From: Paragyromitra xinjiangensis
Lineage: Eukaryota; Ascomycota; Pezizomycetes; Pezizales; Discinaceae
Length of the DNA stretch: 64,000 nt
Direction: 5' to 3'
NCBI GenBank assembly: GCA_038503065.1
Contig: JBCAMK010000008.1
Span: forward strand, 1,984,001 to 2,048,000
A program made the translations under genes and the position numbers. The notes under the pieces are model-generated. The model ran no database searches and was not told the origin of the DNA. It saw nothing but the letters and a program-made list of their open reading frames with translations. Positions 12,206 through 25,626 of the stretch are shown here, piece by piece (the stretch's first letter is position 1; each line of letters opens with the position of its first letter).

Positions 12206-15200
12206 GGCTTTTGCTTCGTTGTTGAATGAACCGTGGGAGTACTGTTCCTTCAAGTTGTCAACCTGAAGAATCAAAAACGCAGAGGGAATAAGGAGCCTTT
12301 ATAGAAGCTGACTCTCTGGCTTGTCTCTAGACGAGTATGGGAAGAGCATCCCAAAACCCATACGAAGACATTTGTCGATATCAGGAGAAAACCATAATTT
12401 ATAGTAGTCTCTTGGCACGCTTCAGGGCTGATGTTGATCATGCTGAACTTCAAGACTCCCATTGGTTGTTCCTGAGCTTCCAATACTCTAACACCGCTCC
12501 TTCCTCTTACGTACAATTCCGCGGATCCCCTGGCTATCGAAGCCTAACGGCGCGATTCACCCCTCAGTTATAGGTTCACTGCCCGTGGTGTAGTTGACAG
12601 GCTCTCGTTATCTGGAAGTTGCCGTTGCCTTAGGCATCTTGATCTTGAATCTCCAACTAATCAAATTGCGGTTTTCGCCTCCACCCGTTGGGGCTCATGG
12701 TGTAAGCGAATCGCTACGACGAACGAAGAACCTGCGTAATTAAGGTATTTTGATGGTCCACTCCCATTTAGATCCAACAAATAGGATATTACCTTCTCGA
12801 ATAGGAAAGCCACAACGTTCAAACGGAGTTTCTCTCCTAGCCAAGATACTAATATCTGTGGCAACTAGAGTCCCCAGCTTAGACGTATTTAACGAACTAT
12901 TTCCCCCTAGCTCTAGTTTTAGGTGGGGCAAAAACGCCTTCCTGTTAGTTGACTCTCCCCCGCAATCTCCCCCGTACCTTATCTAGCTACTCCAAACCAA
13001 CGAAATCAGGATAGTCAATATTCACCTAAACAACTTCGCACCTTCCAGTTTCGTGTAAGCCCTCTAGTTCCCGCAGGAAAAACCTCGCTTAATAATTTTA
13101 GTAAATTAGTGCCTCCAACATTCAACCTCTACATCATCGTTGGAACCAGTCATTTGGCATCAATTGCATACATGCAGATATCAAGACAACATGCGTTGCC
13201 CTATTGCATACTCATCCTCAAACGCTTTAATATCCATCTGTTCCTTGGCCCTTCCCACGCGACTACACAACTTGGAGACGAGAGCCAAGGGCTTTTATAG
13301 GAAAGCGGCGGTCTCCGCCTAAACCATCGTAGAACAATACACATGCGTTTAAAACTAAATACATCAGTGGTTATTCTTTTAAATGCCGGGATATAAACGT
13401 GCGGAACTCGAACACGTATGCAATCAACTTTGCTTCAACCATGTGTCGGACTTGACTACAAATTCAGTATACATGATCAAGCGCAAGGGAGGAATCTTAC
13501 AGTGATTACCACAAGAAGCAGTGGAGGATCAATCGACAGGAGTATGCTCCCTGCGGTCTGTCTAGTTGGATCGGGCCTCTGTTTTATATGTATCTTAAGT
13601 TAGGCGCAAACCGATGCAGTCTCATACCATACAACGGAGCATCCATGGCCCGTTGTGTACGATACAGTTATGCGGACGCGTTTTGGGACTTATTTGTAGA
13701 ACAGGTAATCTAGCTGTTAACTACTCCCATCTATTAAGGCCAGTCAGGTACAACCTGCAGCAACCCAGGCTTTCATCCCTAGAAGCAGTATCGCCTTCCT
13801 CAATAGAGAAACTTTATAATATAGCAGACACTCGGTATACGTCAGGTTACTTTGAAAGCGTAGATGTATGGAAGTATGTTCTATTGGGTTGTAATCGGTG
13901 CCAGATGTTGGTACCGTAAGGGACACCAAAAGACTTAATAATCGTAATCGGGCAACCTAGCAGCCTTAGGCTCGACACCCTAAACACCCATACACAGAAA
14001 CCATATTTTTCATCAACATAAAGTCTTCCCACCAGAATGACTACCGCCCTTTGACTACGGCGTGATTGTTACTAGGAGAGCACTACGTATAAACATATAG
14101 CTTCTGCACGTAGATGCACTGCAATACTCACTTCCTACAGTTTTAGAAAACCCTTACAGATATTAAGTCTTTAGCATATTTAGCACACTCGAAAACACTC
14201 TATATCTCGCTATGCACCGATAAACCAGATCCCAACTATTACCCATGGTCTAAAAGGACTCGGGTTTTATGAAATATAAATCAAAGTAGATACGAAAGTC
14301 AATCATTACTAGCCGTAGTCACCGTTGTATACGGGGGCAACGTAGGCAGGTATAAATTTCATCAAACATTTTGATTCATCTAGCAGAAACAGCTACTAGT
14401 TCTACCAGTATCATATAACACCACTCGGCTTACTGCCCTAACCTGATAAGGCCCCCCAAACAGCCAAAGCCTCGTTTTCTTCTTCTCTAATTCACTAACT
14501 CTATATACCGGCTTGAAACAACACTCGAGGGTTATCTCAATCAAGCCCTTATCAACACCCGAGTGATTTCCTGTGACGTTTTTCAAGTTTCACCCCAGGT
14601 ACACCTACCAACGTCATGAACTATCCACCGATGCTAAAAATCATGCTTTTATATCCACGTCCCACCTCAGGTATGTATCTGACCTAGACCAGCCCTTACC
14701 TCCACGAAGGCCACATGTGCATAAGCTCAACAAGACAGCCCAGCAACAGCAAAACAACCCAAACGACAAACAGTGACAAACCCCCAACTACATACCACGT
14801 AAAAGCTAAGCTTACAAACGAAGTTCTCCAGACCATTAACACAACCGGCAACCCCATAGTTATAAGTACTAAAATAGTAGTCACGCATTAAGCTAGCGTG
14901 GTTAGTAACCCATCTGCCAATTCACGATCCAATTCAATCCCACTTAACTTATTAGTCACGTCACGGTACGTCACACTATCACTCTTTCCATCTTATAAGA
15001 AACTACGAAATTGAACTCTGATTTAGCGAGGAGGTTTTGGCTAACTACTAGTGATGGGTAACCGAAGTTACAACTAAGATGAGGAAGAAAATCAACAAAA
15101 GAGAAAGTCCACTATAATAACGAACAGTCCACACCCTAGAACAACAAAAGAAACCCCTAAGTTTTAGCTAAAGAAACCAAAGTACCAACGAGACCGATAC

Positions 15201-15289
15201 CAAAGAGCGTAAAGACACAAAAGTGAAAACTCCAACTCCATCCAACCCATTCCTCAACCCATTCCCCATAACCCACAACCAAAACCCAC
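12206..15289. other. gene-free stretch
   Basis: Apart from the promoter of the HNH gene nothing could be supported. Open frames are short and without motifs, and the composition is AT-rich from about 12.6 to 15.2 kb. Confidence 0.5.
12296..12303 (-). promoter_or_regulatory. TATA box of the HNH nuclease gene
   Basis: TATAAAGG on the minus strand lies about 91-98 bp upstream of the chosen ATG at 12205, a normal spacing for a fungal secreted-protein gene. Confidence 0.4.
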
Positions 15290-17939
15290 TTAGTGATAAT
15301 AAGGCCCACCACCCGTCCTCCCCGGCGTACCAGCTGGGCCCATCCCCCACGCATCCTGCCACCTAACCTTATTCTCCACCATCGACGACCCCACCCCAGA
15401 CCTCTTACTATGCTTCCTCCCTAACCCTTCAACCGGACTCTCCAAATCTCCCATCTCATCATCCCCATCATCCCCACTCTCAATATCCTCCATCCTCGCA
15501 GCCGGCAACTCCACCACCCCAGACCCACTCCTCTCAGGAACATACCCCGTACTCGGTAACGGTTCCGCCGACCTCCACGTCCTTGGAACCGTCCAACAAT
15601 GCGACCGGAAATGACTCCTCTCATCACTCCCACTCGACCCCGCAACACCAGACGTATCCATACCCCTCTCACCACCCCCTTTCCACGGGGGAGTACCCCG
15701 GAGCTTCGCACACAGGAAGTAGTCAACCCCATCTGTATACCTGATCCCAGGCGCATCAACCGCGACAGTAGCAAGCGTCTGCAAAACCCCATAGATCAGA
15801 ATCCATCGTCCCTTCCGCGCATCATGAGGGTCGACCTCAGCCGCAGAGATAGATTTCTCATGTTTAGCGAACGCGTCGACAAGGTCGTTAGACACAGATG
15901 AGGATAGTAGCGACTCGATGTTGGTTGACTCTGATAACGATAGAGCAGCGGCTTTATCTGCTGTTCCGGAGGCTAAGAATGATGTCGGTGTGGTGGTTAC
16001 TGAGCCTCTACGAGCGCCTTGGAAGAAACGGCCTGCGGCGGTGGGACCTTTGAGTTTTTGTCCTAGGGTGAGGGTTGGTGGGACTAGTGGGAATGGATGT
16101 GGGATGTGCGGGTAGTTGTTTCTTTCGTCGAAGGCGATTAGGATGTCGGTGATTTGGAGATCGTCGTCGTCTGCTCTCCAGTGTGGGATTTTTGGGTTGA
16201 TGAGTTTGTTGCCGGCGATGGAGTTGTTTGGTCGGATGGGGTTGTTTTGACGGGTCTGGGAGTTACTACCACTCCAGGATACCTCGCGGTCAACAAGGTA
16301 GTCGTATAGTGCGGCGAAGTCACGCTGAAGCTGGACATATAACATCCGACTGAACCGTCCATCAGGGGTATGTGGAGGCCAGGACCCAAATCGTGACTGA
16401 TAATGTTTAATAAGGAACTTCTGGAACTTATCAAACGCAAGTCTAGCATGTGGCGCAGCCGAAGACGTAGCAGGCCACATATCATGGAAATTGAAATTAC
16501 TCAACCTAGCATCCGCCTGAGCGACACGAACCTGGATCTCCAACGACGCACGGTCAATAAGAGCTTTCGTGATTGGCGAGATCTCTCTCCACTCTCCTCC
16601 GCCTTCAAGCCGTGCTAACATCCCGGTGCAGTGGACGAAACCTTCTCGCCATAGGCTTTCGACTCCACCCATACCCATTTCACCTCCGCCAAGACCGTAC
16701 CCTAGTCCTCCTGATGCTCCGGCTCGTTCAGCCCAAACGACGAGTCCTGCTGCTCCCTCAGGCCAGTTACGGACATCGTCGAATTCACGGCGCTGGAGGT
16801 AGTCCATTATCAGCCGCTGGGTGTTAGCGTGACCCATCCGAGGGCCGGGAACTTGGGATGGACTAAGCAGGCTGCCGTAGGGTGATTCGATTTCAGACAT
16901 TCCACGGTCGACGACGAGGTCGTAGGTGAGTGGGCTAGGCGGACTCAGGTACAGGTCGGTTCGGTCGACAAGGTCGAGTAGGGTCTGGCCTAGGGTTATC
17001 CCTACGAGGGCTTTGTTGTAGAGGATGGCGAAGAAGTTGTGGGTGGTTAGATGGTGTCTGAGGGTTCCGTTTTTATCACCCCCCATTTGGGCGGGGAAAT
17101 AGAGTTTGTATAGAATACCATCTTCGTCGTTTGCTGGTGTTCTTCGGTGAGTGTTCGAGCTAGGGAAGCTGTACTCGAACTCCATGCCCCCCGTAGCGCT
17201 CTGGGGGGATTCTGCATCATATCCTGTTGATCCTGTCTGACCTGGAGGAGTTATTGGTCGCTCTCTGAACGACTCTTCTAGCGCAGCTATTATAAACGGA
17301 GACTCAGTCGCTCGCAGTACAGAAGAGCGTAACCTGAAAGACGGCTGCGGTGGCGGCGGTTTGTATAAACCTTGAGGATTCCTCGGTGGTATTGGCCGTT
17401 CAGTAAGATACACCAAGGTGTCACCATCCGGAAACCATAGTTCAAGATCCTATAAAACATTAGACGAAACCCAAACACACCGATCAAAAACCCACCTTTC
17501 TCCCTCTCCCGCCCCCATCCCACAGCTCCCCACGTCTTCCACCCCCTTCCCATCGCTTCACAACCGTCTTCTCCTCACCAAACAACCCACCTCCTAGCCC
17601 TAACCCTTGCCCCAATCCCAACCCCAACCCATACGCACCATCCTTCTTGCCCAACGACCCACCACTAGAAAGCCGTCCCCTGATCTTCTCACTATGAGAA
17701 TCAAAAAACGACCTCAGCGACGATTTGCCTATTTTTGGACCAGAGTGTTGGAAACTATTCCGCGAAGACCCAGAGACGGAAGACGCCGACGGTGTTATTA
17801 ACCCACCGGAACCGATCTTAGCGACGCCTTTATTGGCTCTGTGGGAATGCGGGTGGGAAATGATCGTGGGTGAGGAGGGAATTCCATTAGATGAGATCTT
17901 GTCGAGCTTTACTCGAGCACGGGCTGAACGTTGGGCCAT
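15290..17939 (-). CDS. large uncharacterised fungal protein (DUF8004-like)
   Basis: Two exons, 17939-17496 and 17449-15290, separated by a 46-bp intron, encode 867 aa. The splice creates GRGRK|DLELWFPDGDTLVYL. The N-terminal ~125 residues are low-complexity and basic, with a Gly-Leu run at about 105-118. The block W-x-x-G-x5-x-L-W-D followed by D-x-E-L-W-F-P-D-G-D and a later S-F-R-L-R-S-S-V-L segment matches my recollection of a conserved filamentous-fungal family annotated DUF8004. That family name is from memory and should be checked by a profile search. The C-terminal third is disordered and acidic/basic mixed. No catalytic motif or membrane span is evident, so the function is unknown. 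The gene is long, uninterrupted in exon 2 and clearly coding. Confidence 0.85.
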
Positions 17940-20750
17940 AACTGTTATGTAGCAGTGCTAGGAGCTCCTTATCTGGGTTATTGATTTTTATAACGTAAAA
18001 CGTGAGGCTAGATTAACAGAGTGATAGCGAGTACTAAGCGAGAGGAGAAGGTTAAAGTCAGTGAGAGGAGAAGGCTGGATGATAGAAGGGGAAAGGAGGG
18101 AAGAGATTAAAGGGGAACAATAAATAAGGCGGAGCTGAAATCAAGTACGAAATAGATATTTGTGGGGTGGGTTGAGGGCGTGGAGGGCGCCGTGGTGGAC
18201 GGCGACTTAGCTCAGTGTAGGCTAGATAACTGAAGCGTGTACGACAACCACCACGCGAAGAGCTTTTACCGGGGATTCGACACGAGATTTGTACAGGCAC
18301 TTACTCAAGACATAACACCACTACATTGTATAACTCACCAAAGAAGTACTTGGCCGAGACAGCTACAGTCTGGCGTGATCGGCCAGGCAGTGGACGCAAT
18401 AGCCGGACAGCGGATGCTGCAGGCCAATCCGGAATACGGTAAAAGCGCCGCAAACGTTAATCTGCGAGTTGTCGGTTCAGCAACGAAAGGATGTAAGTCT
18501 TCGAGATCTTGATCGGATCCGGGGGGATGGTCAATTTGAAGGCCACCCATGGGCGTTCGAGAAGGCAGGCAGAGGCATGGGGGACAGGCCTATCTCCAGC
18601 GTATAGCAACGGGGCAGCATATAATTAATATTAGTGTAGATTAGACTGGAGTAACACGAATGTAGACTTCTACATCTAGGAGGTGGGGTTCTCGCAGTCT
18701 TAATCAGGACTCTGCTCTAGAAGCTGAACCAGATCATGAAGCATATTACACCGAGCGCTTGCGGAATCACGTCTTAAAGCGTCCTGATCTGAATCCACCA
18801 CAACTATTGCGACGAGATCTCGCTGAATCCACCATCACCACCACCCCTGGTCTGAATCAACCAAGTACCATATATCCAAGATATTTCTTTTTTTCCACGG
18901 AACATAGTACCGGGTTTCCCCCCGACCATACTTTCTACCCTCGGCAGATGACAAATAAAAAACTCTTCATTAGTCCCCTGCAGGCGACCAATCCGTCCAA
19001 GACAGGATCAAACATTCACTCTTATAGCAGATCCCTCCTCCCGTGCCTTGGTACGGTACGGCGCATTGCCGGGTATTCACCAAGCGAGACGCAAGTGAAG
19101 GGATAATAACCGCGCGTCCAACCGCACTCTGTTGTGCCACTTCCCAATCTCTAGAAGGCAAACCCCCGAGATTCTACGGCAGGCATGTGATAGCAATGGG
19201 ATGAACACCATGGTTCATGAGATACCCACCACGTAGAACCAACAGATCTGTACCAGCTCAAGGTCTAGAGCAGCTAAATACATGCGCTATTCTAGGGTAC
19301 TGCATCCGACCCATGGTTACGGCAAGATCTTCCAGTGCCGTGTCGATCTGGTAGTTGGTTATTAAATTATCTCATTTCTGGGCCGCTGGGCGGAGGTTTT
19401 TGAAGCCGGGCGGGAGCGGGGGAATTTGGAGGTCAAAGCTTAATGGGCAGCTCGCTCACTCTGCATCACTCGGTGGGGACTCCGGTGGGGGCGGGCGTGG
19501 AAGCAGAGCTGCCGTCTTGGTGGTGGTTGAACTCAATCAGTTTTCGCGCTGGAGTACGTGTGCTAAGGTGGGCTCTTTCGCGTAGTTACTTTCAAAGACG
19601 GTTCTAAGATGGGCAGGAGTAGTTCAATTTGTATGGATCCTAGGTATCTACTATGACAAGAGGGATGTGGATATATTAAAGTACCAGAAGTCTGGGGTTT
19701 TCTTTATTCCAAACTTCATTGAGATCAAGTCTTCTCGCCATCTGCATAGCCTAAAAGCTAGATCTAGCGCGCAATTGATATCCCCAACTCCCATTCGTGG
19801 GGGTCTGATTAGTACCCAACCCGTTTCACGATTTCAGTAGCTCAGCTAACTAAATCTACAAACAATTAAGTTACCAGTAAGAAAAACTCCATCCTGCGCA
19901 GCCTATTCTACCCGGAGATCCCCGCTGGAAATAAACGAGTCATAATTAGTGATTAGCGCCGGCCACCAAGCACCTACTCAAGTGGGTTTACGAACCCTGC
20001 AACAGTATGTATTATCTAATACAAAATAGTTAAATGGCTATAAACTTATCATTTAGGAAGTCTGAACGGTGATGACAACAGCGGCTCTAGGATGTTGGAT
20101 TAGGGGGTTTCGAAACTTTAGATAATGCTTTATAGTGGGTAGGGGATTAGCGCCGCGTCCTATCGTCTAGATTGGGAGCTCTCACATGGTGGGATTTGAT
20201 GTGCAGGTGCTATCTAATAGATACGAACTAGGAAGCTCATGCTCTATTCGACGCGTTTCTTATAATGATTACTGACTTGAAACACAACAGGTTAGGGTCA
20301 GGGTTGATGTTTTATAGAAACAAGATTTAAATATTCCAGTCTCCGTAGAGGGCTTAGGGTATTAAAAGCATACAAGCCGAGAGCCGTGCATAGCGGGTAC
20401 GTATGTTTGCGATAAAATATGGGGTAATCCGCTTTCTCCGAATCTCCGCGGCTGACCGTTACTAAATTAGAGGTATCAACCTACGCGCACACAACTAAAT
20501 ATATACATTGCTACTGGAACACCCAAGATCGATTAAACACGTTTCGTCGTCGATCGGAGCCAAGAATACCGTTTTCGATCGGATAGCCTGAGTCTTGGCC
20601 TGAAGGGACTATTCTTCTGCACGGAGCGTACACGAACTGTTCTTCGCACCTGAAAGAGAGGCGTGAACGTAAACCTGATAGGCTGGAATAGGAAGTGCTG
20701 ATTGATATGTGCAGTTTGGGTTTCCAAGCCTTCTTACTACTCGTTGGAGG

Positions 20751-20790
20751 AAGTGAGTTTGCTGCCTGAAAAAGTGAGTCTACTGCCTGA
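20751..20790. repeat. two-copy 21-bp direct repeat
   Basis: AAGTGAGTTTGCTGCCTGA (20751-20769) is followed by AAGTGAGTCTACTGCCTGA (20772-20790), with two differences. No coding role is seen. Confidence 0.6.
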
Positions 20791-22123
20791 GAAGACAGCG
20801 TTTAAAGTGTAGTTTTGGAAGGTGGAAGTTACGTCGAAGTTAAGTAAATAGATAAAGACAGGGTATTAATGTAAAGCGTATGCATGTGTCAGGTCACATA
20901 CGTCTTATCAGTGATCTCCTTGGCATCCATGCTACTGGGTCCCGCTTTCTTCGGGAGCTTTTCCCGCGCTTTTCGTCCTGCATTTAATTCCCCGCTTTGG
21001 TAGGTAGGGATTTTTATAAAATGGAACTGGAGGTTCGTGTAGTAGGGAGTAACGGGGGTTTCAACTAAACCTTATTGGGTTGGCCTTGGCAGGTGTTTGG
21101 AGCTGTGTTTCCCCTGGTGTCCCACTGATGTAGTGTTTATCACGTCTGTGAATTCTCCAATAGATCAAGATAGATAGATCTACCTATCCTCCCTAGATAG
21201 CCACACAGATGCTTAGGTTTCTAGGCTTTACACATAGACAAAATGCCCTGACACAGCTCGGCCGATACATTTGTGGGCCCTATCAGATGCATCGAGATAT
21301 ACATGTAGATATCGATTATAGACCATCGATATGCTGCATGCAGTCGGCCACGTTGTGTTATCTTTCCTTTTAGTAAGGCGTTTGGCCGGATTATGTGGTA
21401 CCTGACGGGTCAATGACAGTTCTTGTTTCGGTATGTGGAAGTTTATCGCAGCCTGAAACAAAAGCGCTGGAGTTGGATGGGTTTATTTTCAGCCGTGGCT
21501 GTGGTGAAGAATTCTCTGCTAGTCGGAGTATACTATAATTAGTTTTTGAAACTATCTTAGTGGTCGGGCTGCTGGCTAGGCTGTTTCTTGGGGTTTGGCG
21601 TGACATTGTTAGAGATCACTTGGAGGTTTGGGGTAGAGGAGTGTTCGGCTTGCTAGGCCCTTGCTGTGTTATATCAAGTTGAAAGACAGCTTTTTTGGTG
21701 GTTTCTTACAAATGAGGCTGGTTTTAAAGACTCGAGATGGGCGCAAGATGCCGGAGGGTCATAAAAAATCACTCGGTCAAACGTGTGGATGTTTACGGGA
21801 TCTGGGTTACGGCTTGGTAGAGGTTTGATATGGGGTGAGGAGCGCGAGTTCTTCATGTTTGGAGTTTTGTTTCTGTTTACATTGTATTCCCTTATAATAA
21901 TGGAAATGATTATAAGATTGGTACCCAATTCAGTTCACCTTTATTTGACTTTCGGCTGGGCTTCATAATATCGCAAATCAGGGCAAGCTCTAATTCAAAA
22001 TCTACTTTCTCAAGTGGGGTTTCAATTTTGTATAATTTTCCCGGCTTCGTATGGGATCATAGAGTTTCAAGATGAACCTATCAATGTGTCAGATTGCACG
22101 ATTAAACCAGATTCCCTAGCCTT

Positions 22124-22129
22124 TATATA
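22124..22129 (+). promoter_or_regulatory. TATA box of the small hypothetical gene
   Basis: TATATA in CTTTATATACCTCACC lies 57 bp upstream of the ATG at 22181 and is followed by a pyrimidine-rich CTCTTTCTCTC leader, a typical ascomycete core promoter. Confidence 0.4.
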
Positions 22130-22180
22130 CCTCACCTTCCCCGCTTACTCTCTTTCTCTCCCAAACTACCATTTTCAACT

Positions 22181-22627
22181 ATGCCACCTAGACGCTCATC
22201 GAAGACAAATAATAGGATGGAAATATCCGCTCTTCAAGGCTATATCAAGAACCTCCACCAACAGCTCACTACTTCCTACGATGACCTTGACCGACTTCAA
22301 TCATTCATCGACCAGCCTCTCCTCGACGAACCCATGGCCGGGGGTTATGCCGCTAGAACTGCTTACACGATTGCTCGCCAGAAAATTGCGATTGAATATG
22401 CTAGGGGAACGTTGAAGTCGATTTCTGATGTTGTTACTATTATCGGGACTAATATTTCAGATGCGGATGGCAGGTTAAGGGTACTTGGGGGTGGCTTTGG
22501 GGAGGTGTTTCCGAAGACGAATAATATGCTTTATAGGGTCTTCGAATTGGTGGAGGATGTTTGGGATCTATATGATACAGTTGAGAGAGGGGTTGGCCTT
22601 GCTGAGATAGGGGTTTCTAGTGGATAG
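22181..22627 (+). CDS. small hypothetical protein, helical
   Basis: A single open frame of 148 codons. The N-terminus MPPRRSSKTNN is basic; the rest is rich in helix-forming residues with heptad-like spacing (for example I-S-A-L-Q-G-Y-I-K-N-L-H-Q-Q-L at about 15-29), suggesting a helical or coiled-coil protein. I do not recognise a family. Support for reality comes from the TATA box and pyrimidine-rich leader just upstream and from the uninterrupted, compositionally coherent frame. It could be a short effector-independent intracellular protein or a species-specific gene. Confidence 0.5.
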   Translation: MPPRRSSKTNNRMEISALQGYIKNLHQQLTTSYDDLDRLQSFIDQPLLDEPMAGGYAARTAYTIARQKIAIEYARGTLKSISDVVTIIGTNISDADGRLRVLGGGFGEVFPKTNNMLYRVFELVEDVWDLYDTVERGVGLAEIGVSSG

Positions 22628-23383
22628 GTTTGTAGGTTATGGAGTTTGTTTGGTGTGGGTGGTTGGGTGTGTAGATGAGGGGGTTTGTTTTGCAGCGAGG
22701 GAGTATGTCGAGTGAGAGTTTGTGATGATAATACTTTTGTGGTAGAAAACTTAGACATCGTGGCTGCAGAGGTTTGAGCTTAAAATTAGTGAAATACAGG
22801 ATTGGAACGCTAATAAGAAGCGGTGTTACTGTGATATGAGAGTTTTGTTCTGGTTATCGTTTGATAGGTACCTCTCAGCATGAGTGCAGGCAAGACAAAA
22901 CTACCATGTCTCCTGTTTCTTTTGTTCGTCTTCAAGCTTCACAATGTAGCGGTTGCCACTAGGGAGATTCTATTGATAGGATCCATTCAGATGCGTGGAA
23001 CTCTAAGTTGTAGAAGAACGGGGATATACGATCGATCTAGAATAAACCCAGTGGTTCGGATCTACACTACGAAGTTTTCGCTGTCATCACTCCAAGGTAT
23101 GTAGCAACTATCCTTTTCAGTGATCTGATTACAAGAACAAATTGGTTGATTCTCTCAACAGAATTGGTACCACGATCCTTTCATTTATTATCTTAACATC
23201 TAACATCCTTATTGACTATTTGATCCTTATGCTTTCCAACTCCATATCATTTCCCTCCTTAATGTCTCATCCCCATCTCCCATCTTCAGTCTCGGCGTCT
23301 TATTTTCCGAACTATGTTGAAGTTATTAGTGGAAACAGCTGCAGACCTAGACCAGCAGGCATACCTTGAGGTTGTTGCTTCAT
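22628..23383. other. gene-free stretch
   Basis: Between two convergent genes; probably mostly 3' flanking sequence. Short open frames have no recognisable features. Confidence 0.5.
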
Positions 23384-24509
23384 CTAGTCTTCTTTGGGAT
23401 ACATCTGATCACCAGAATAACATTAGTAAGTGGGTTATATGTTGGGTTCCTACTACATACCCTCCATTTAAGAATAGATTTTGTTGTAGTAGATTTAGTG
23501 GATGTAGTAGCGTCGTCAATGATTTTCGAAACCGTTTGTGTCACCGGTAGATAAACGGTCTCTGTTACAGTCGTTGATATAGTCGTCGGTATTGCCGTCG
23601 GTACAATCGCTGTTATAATCGATGTTACAGCTGCCGGCAGTATAGTTACAGCCGCTGGCACAATCGTTGTCGTAACCATAGATATCACAGTCGACGACAA
23701 CCCCTTCGTAGTAATTGTCGTCGTCCCATCAAAATAAATAGTCCTCGTCCTCCCATTATAAACCGTCGTATACAACCCATCCGTAACACTCCCCCAATAC
23801 GGCACCGGGGTCCAATGGGACTTAACCTCACCCAAAAACCACCCTATAGACACCGAGCACTGAAGCACGACGGAATACCAAAACTCCGCGAACCCCACAT
23901 CCTCCTTAAAGTAGCTCCCCGTACACTCCTCATCTAGGAAACAGTACGCAGTATCGTGGAGCCGGGAAGTCCAGAAGATCGTGTAGCTGATGAAGATGAA
24001 GAGGTGAAATATAATGTACATGGAGAATAGGTCGAGCATGCGTGATGGTGTGCCTTTGGTTGCTTGCAGCTTTCTGGAGAACCGTTTATGTGCTCGTCGG
24101 TTGGCCCAGAGAGGGATGATGAGGAGGATTAGGTACATTACGAGGATCTTGGTGTTTGGTGAGCCGCGCCATCTGGCGTCCTTGGTGCCCTGTGTTTGGG
24201 TTAGCTATTCGGGTATTGGGATGTTGAGGGTAGATCGAGTTTGGCCGTAAGGCGTATTACTACCGATGCTGCAGCGGCTTGGGGTAGGATTTGGGTATTG
24301 GGTCTTACGCTTATTTCTGATGTATTGGGAAATATTGGACTGGCATTTATGGCGTAGGAGGTATTCGTGTAGGAGGCATTCATGGTATCGGAGGCATTCA
24401 TGGTATCGGAGGTATTCATAGTGTCGGAGGCATTCACAGTGTCGAAGACATTCACAGTGTCGAAGACATTCATAGTGTCGGAGGCATTCACAGTGTCGAA
24501 GACATTCAT
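23384..24509 (-). CDS. membrane protein with N-terminal hexapeptide repeats and Thr/Val-rich tail
   Basis: Exons 24509-24264, 24189-23461 and 23404-23384 encode about 331 aa. Intron 1 is 74 bp with a GCTAACCC branch point; intron 2 is 56 bp with TTACTAATG. The last exon is only 21 nt (MYPKED then stop). The N-terminus is built from 6-residue units of the type D-T-M/V-N-A-S encoded by an 18-bp minisatellite. Three hydrophobic spans follow: one in K-I-L-V-M-Y-L-I-L-L-I-I-P-L-W, one in M-Y-I-I-F-H-L-F-I-F-I-S-Y, and one in Y-S-V-V-L-Q-C-S-V-S-I-G-W-F. The C-terminal 100 residues are Thr/Val/Ile-rich and look like an exposed stalk. I do not recognise the family. The frame is also open upstream of 24509, where it reads like a signal peptide but lacks an ATG, so the true 5' end is uncertain. 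Confidence 0.6.
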
Positions 24510-24516
24510 GATGTAG
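24373..24516 (-). repeat. 18-bp coding minisatellite, 8 units
   Basis: Eight tandem 18-bp units of the form GAGGCATTCATGGTATCG on the plus strand, varying mostly at two or three positions. On the minus strand each encodes six residues (DTMNAS, DTVNVF and similar). Length change would keep the reading frame. Confidence 0.85.
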
Positions 24517-25626
24517 GAGTTGTATGATGAAAAGCTATAACTCTGAGCATAGATCTGCGAAACCCAGAAGAGAAATGTGAGGTTTCGGGGGGCTAATGCA
24601 GTCGCGCGTACTCCAAGAAAAGGGACATAAAGATAGTAGCTTTATATCAATATCCGTTTCGGGAATTAATGTAGGTGGCGTCTATCTTGCACAAGCTGGC
24701 GCATTCCGAAACATCAAACTTGTGCAAACCCTCTCAGCGGTAACAACTAACGAGATATAGGTGATACCTACTATGTAGAGTTGAATTTGTGTAGGCCTCT
24801 GCGATGGAGATGTCTCGTTCGGGGGTTTTACTGGTCCTCTGAATAGTAAATGACCGTCTTGTGTGACCTTTACCTCTGCGGGAGGAACCTGGTAGTGGGG
24901 AACAGTGTTTGAAGTTCAGCAGGCAAACCTCAAGGCTAAAGCGAACTTTGCGCCTACTGAGCGTGGTTCGAGGAGTTTACTTTGTTGTAGTTAACTGTGT
25001 AAGGAGTTAACCCATGAACCCCTTGATATTCTAAATTAGACTAGAAGTCACAGTAGAAGCACTTTCGTCCAGGCTCCGCATTGGCCAAGACTACATGCTG
25101 CTCGTATCCGCTCTGCCAATTCAGTTCTCAAGCACAAGTTCTTTGTTTCATTCTTTCAATATCCCACCTACTAAGCATATACTTTGTTATGCTTGGTTCT
25201 TTCTTCATTGGCCAACGTAAAAAGTGTTTTTAGCATGAACCACACTTAAAACCATATTAGTAAAACAACACAATACTCCGTTCATTTCATTCGTGAGGTA
25301 TTCCGATTCCAACTATGCACACTTTTACCACCCATAGAGAACAAAGGAAACAAAAAGATAGATACAATCACAATCGTATAAAGGCGAAAAATCAAGGCCA
25401 GACTGACAATAGTGAATGAATAGAACAAAGAATACACGATGAAGATAATGGGTATTTAGTGCCGGATTGTGGGATAGTATGGCAAGAAAGAAAAATCAGA
25501 AATGATAAAAACAAGGGAGGAAACTACAACACATGGACCATCCTGAGTCCATTTCTATCCCCCCAAAGCGAAAAACTAAAACCAAAACCGATCCGTAAAA
25601 AAAAAGTGGATGTCAGTAAATCGTAA
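24517..25626. other. gene-free stretch
   Basis: Holds the 5' flank of the membrane-protein gene (a minus-strand GATATAAAG TATA-like box at about 24640-24648) and the 3' flank of the PAP2 gene. No gene supported. Confidence 0.5.

Larger units (their letters stand above)
17940..22180. other. long gene-free stretch
   Basis: About 4.2 kb with no supported gene. It contains a small direct repeat at 20751-20790 and a GC/G-rich patch near 19.38-19.50 kb. The last 60 bp hold the TATA region of the next gene. Confidence 0.5.
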
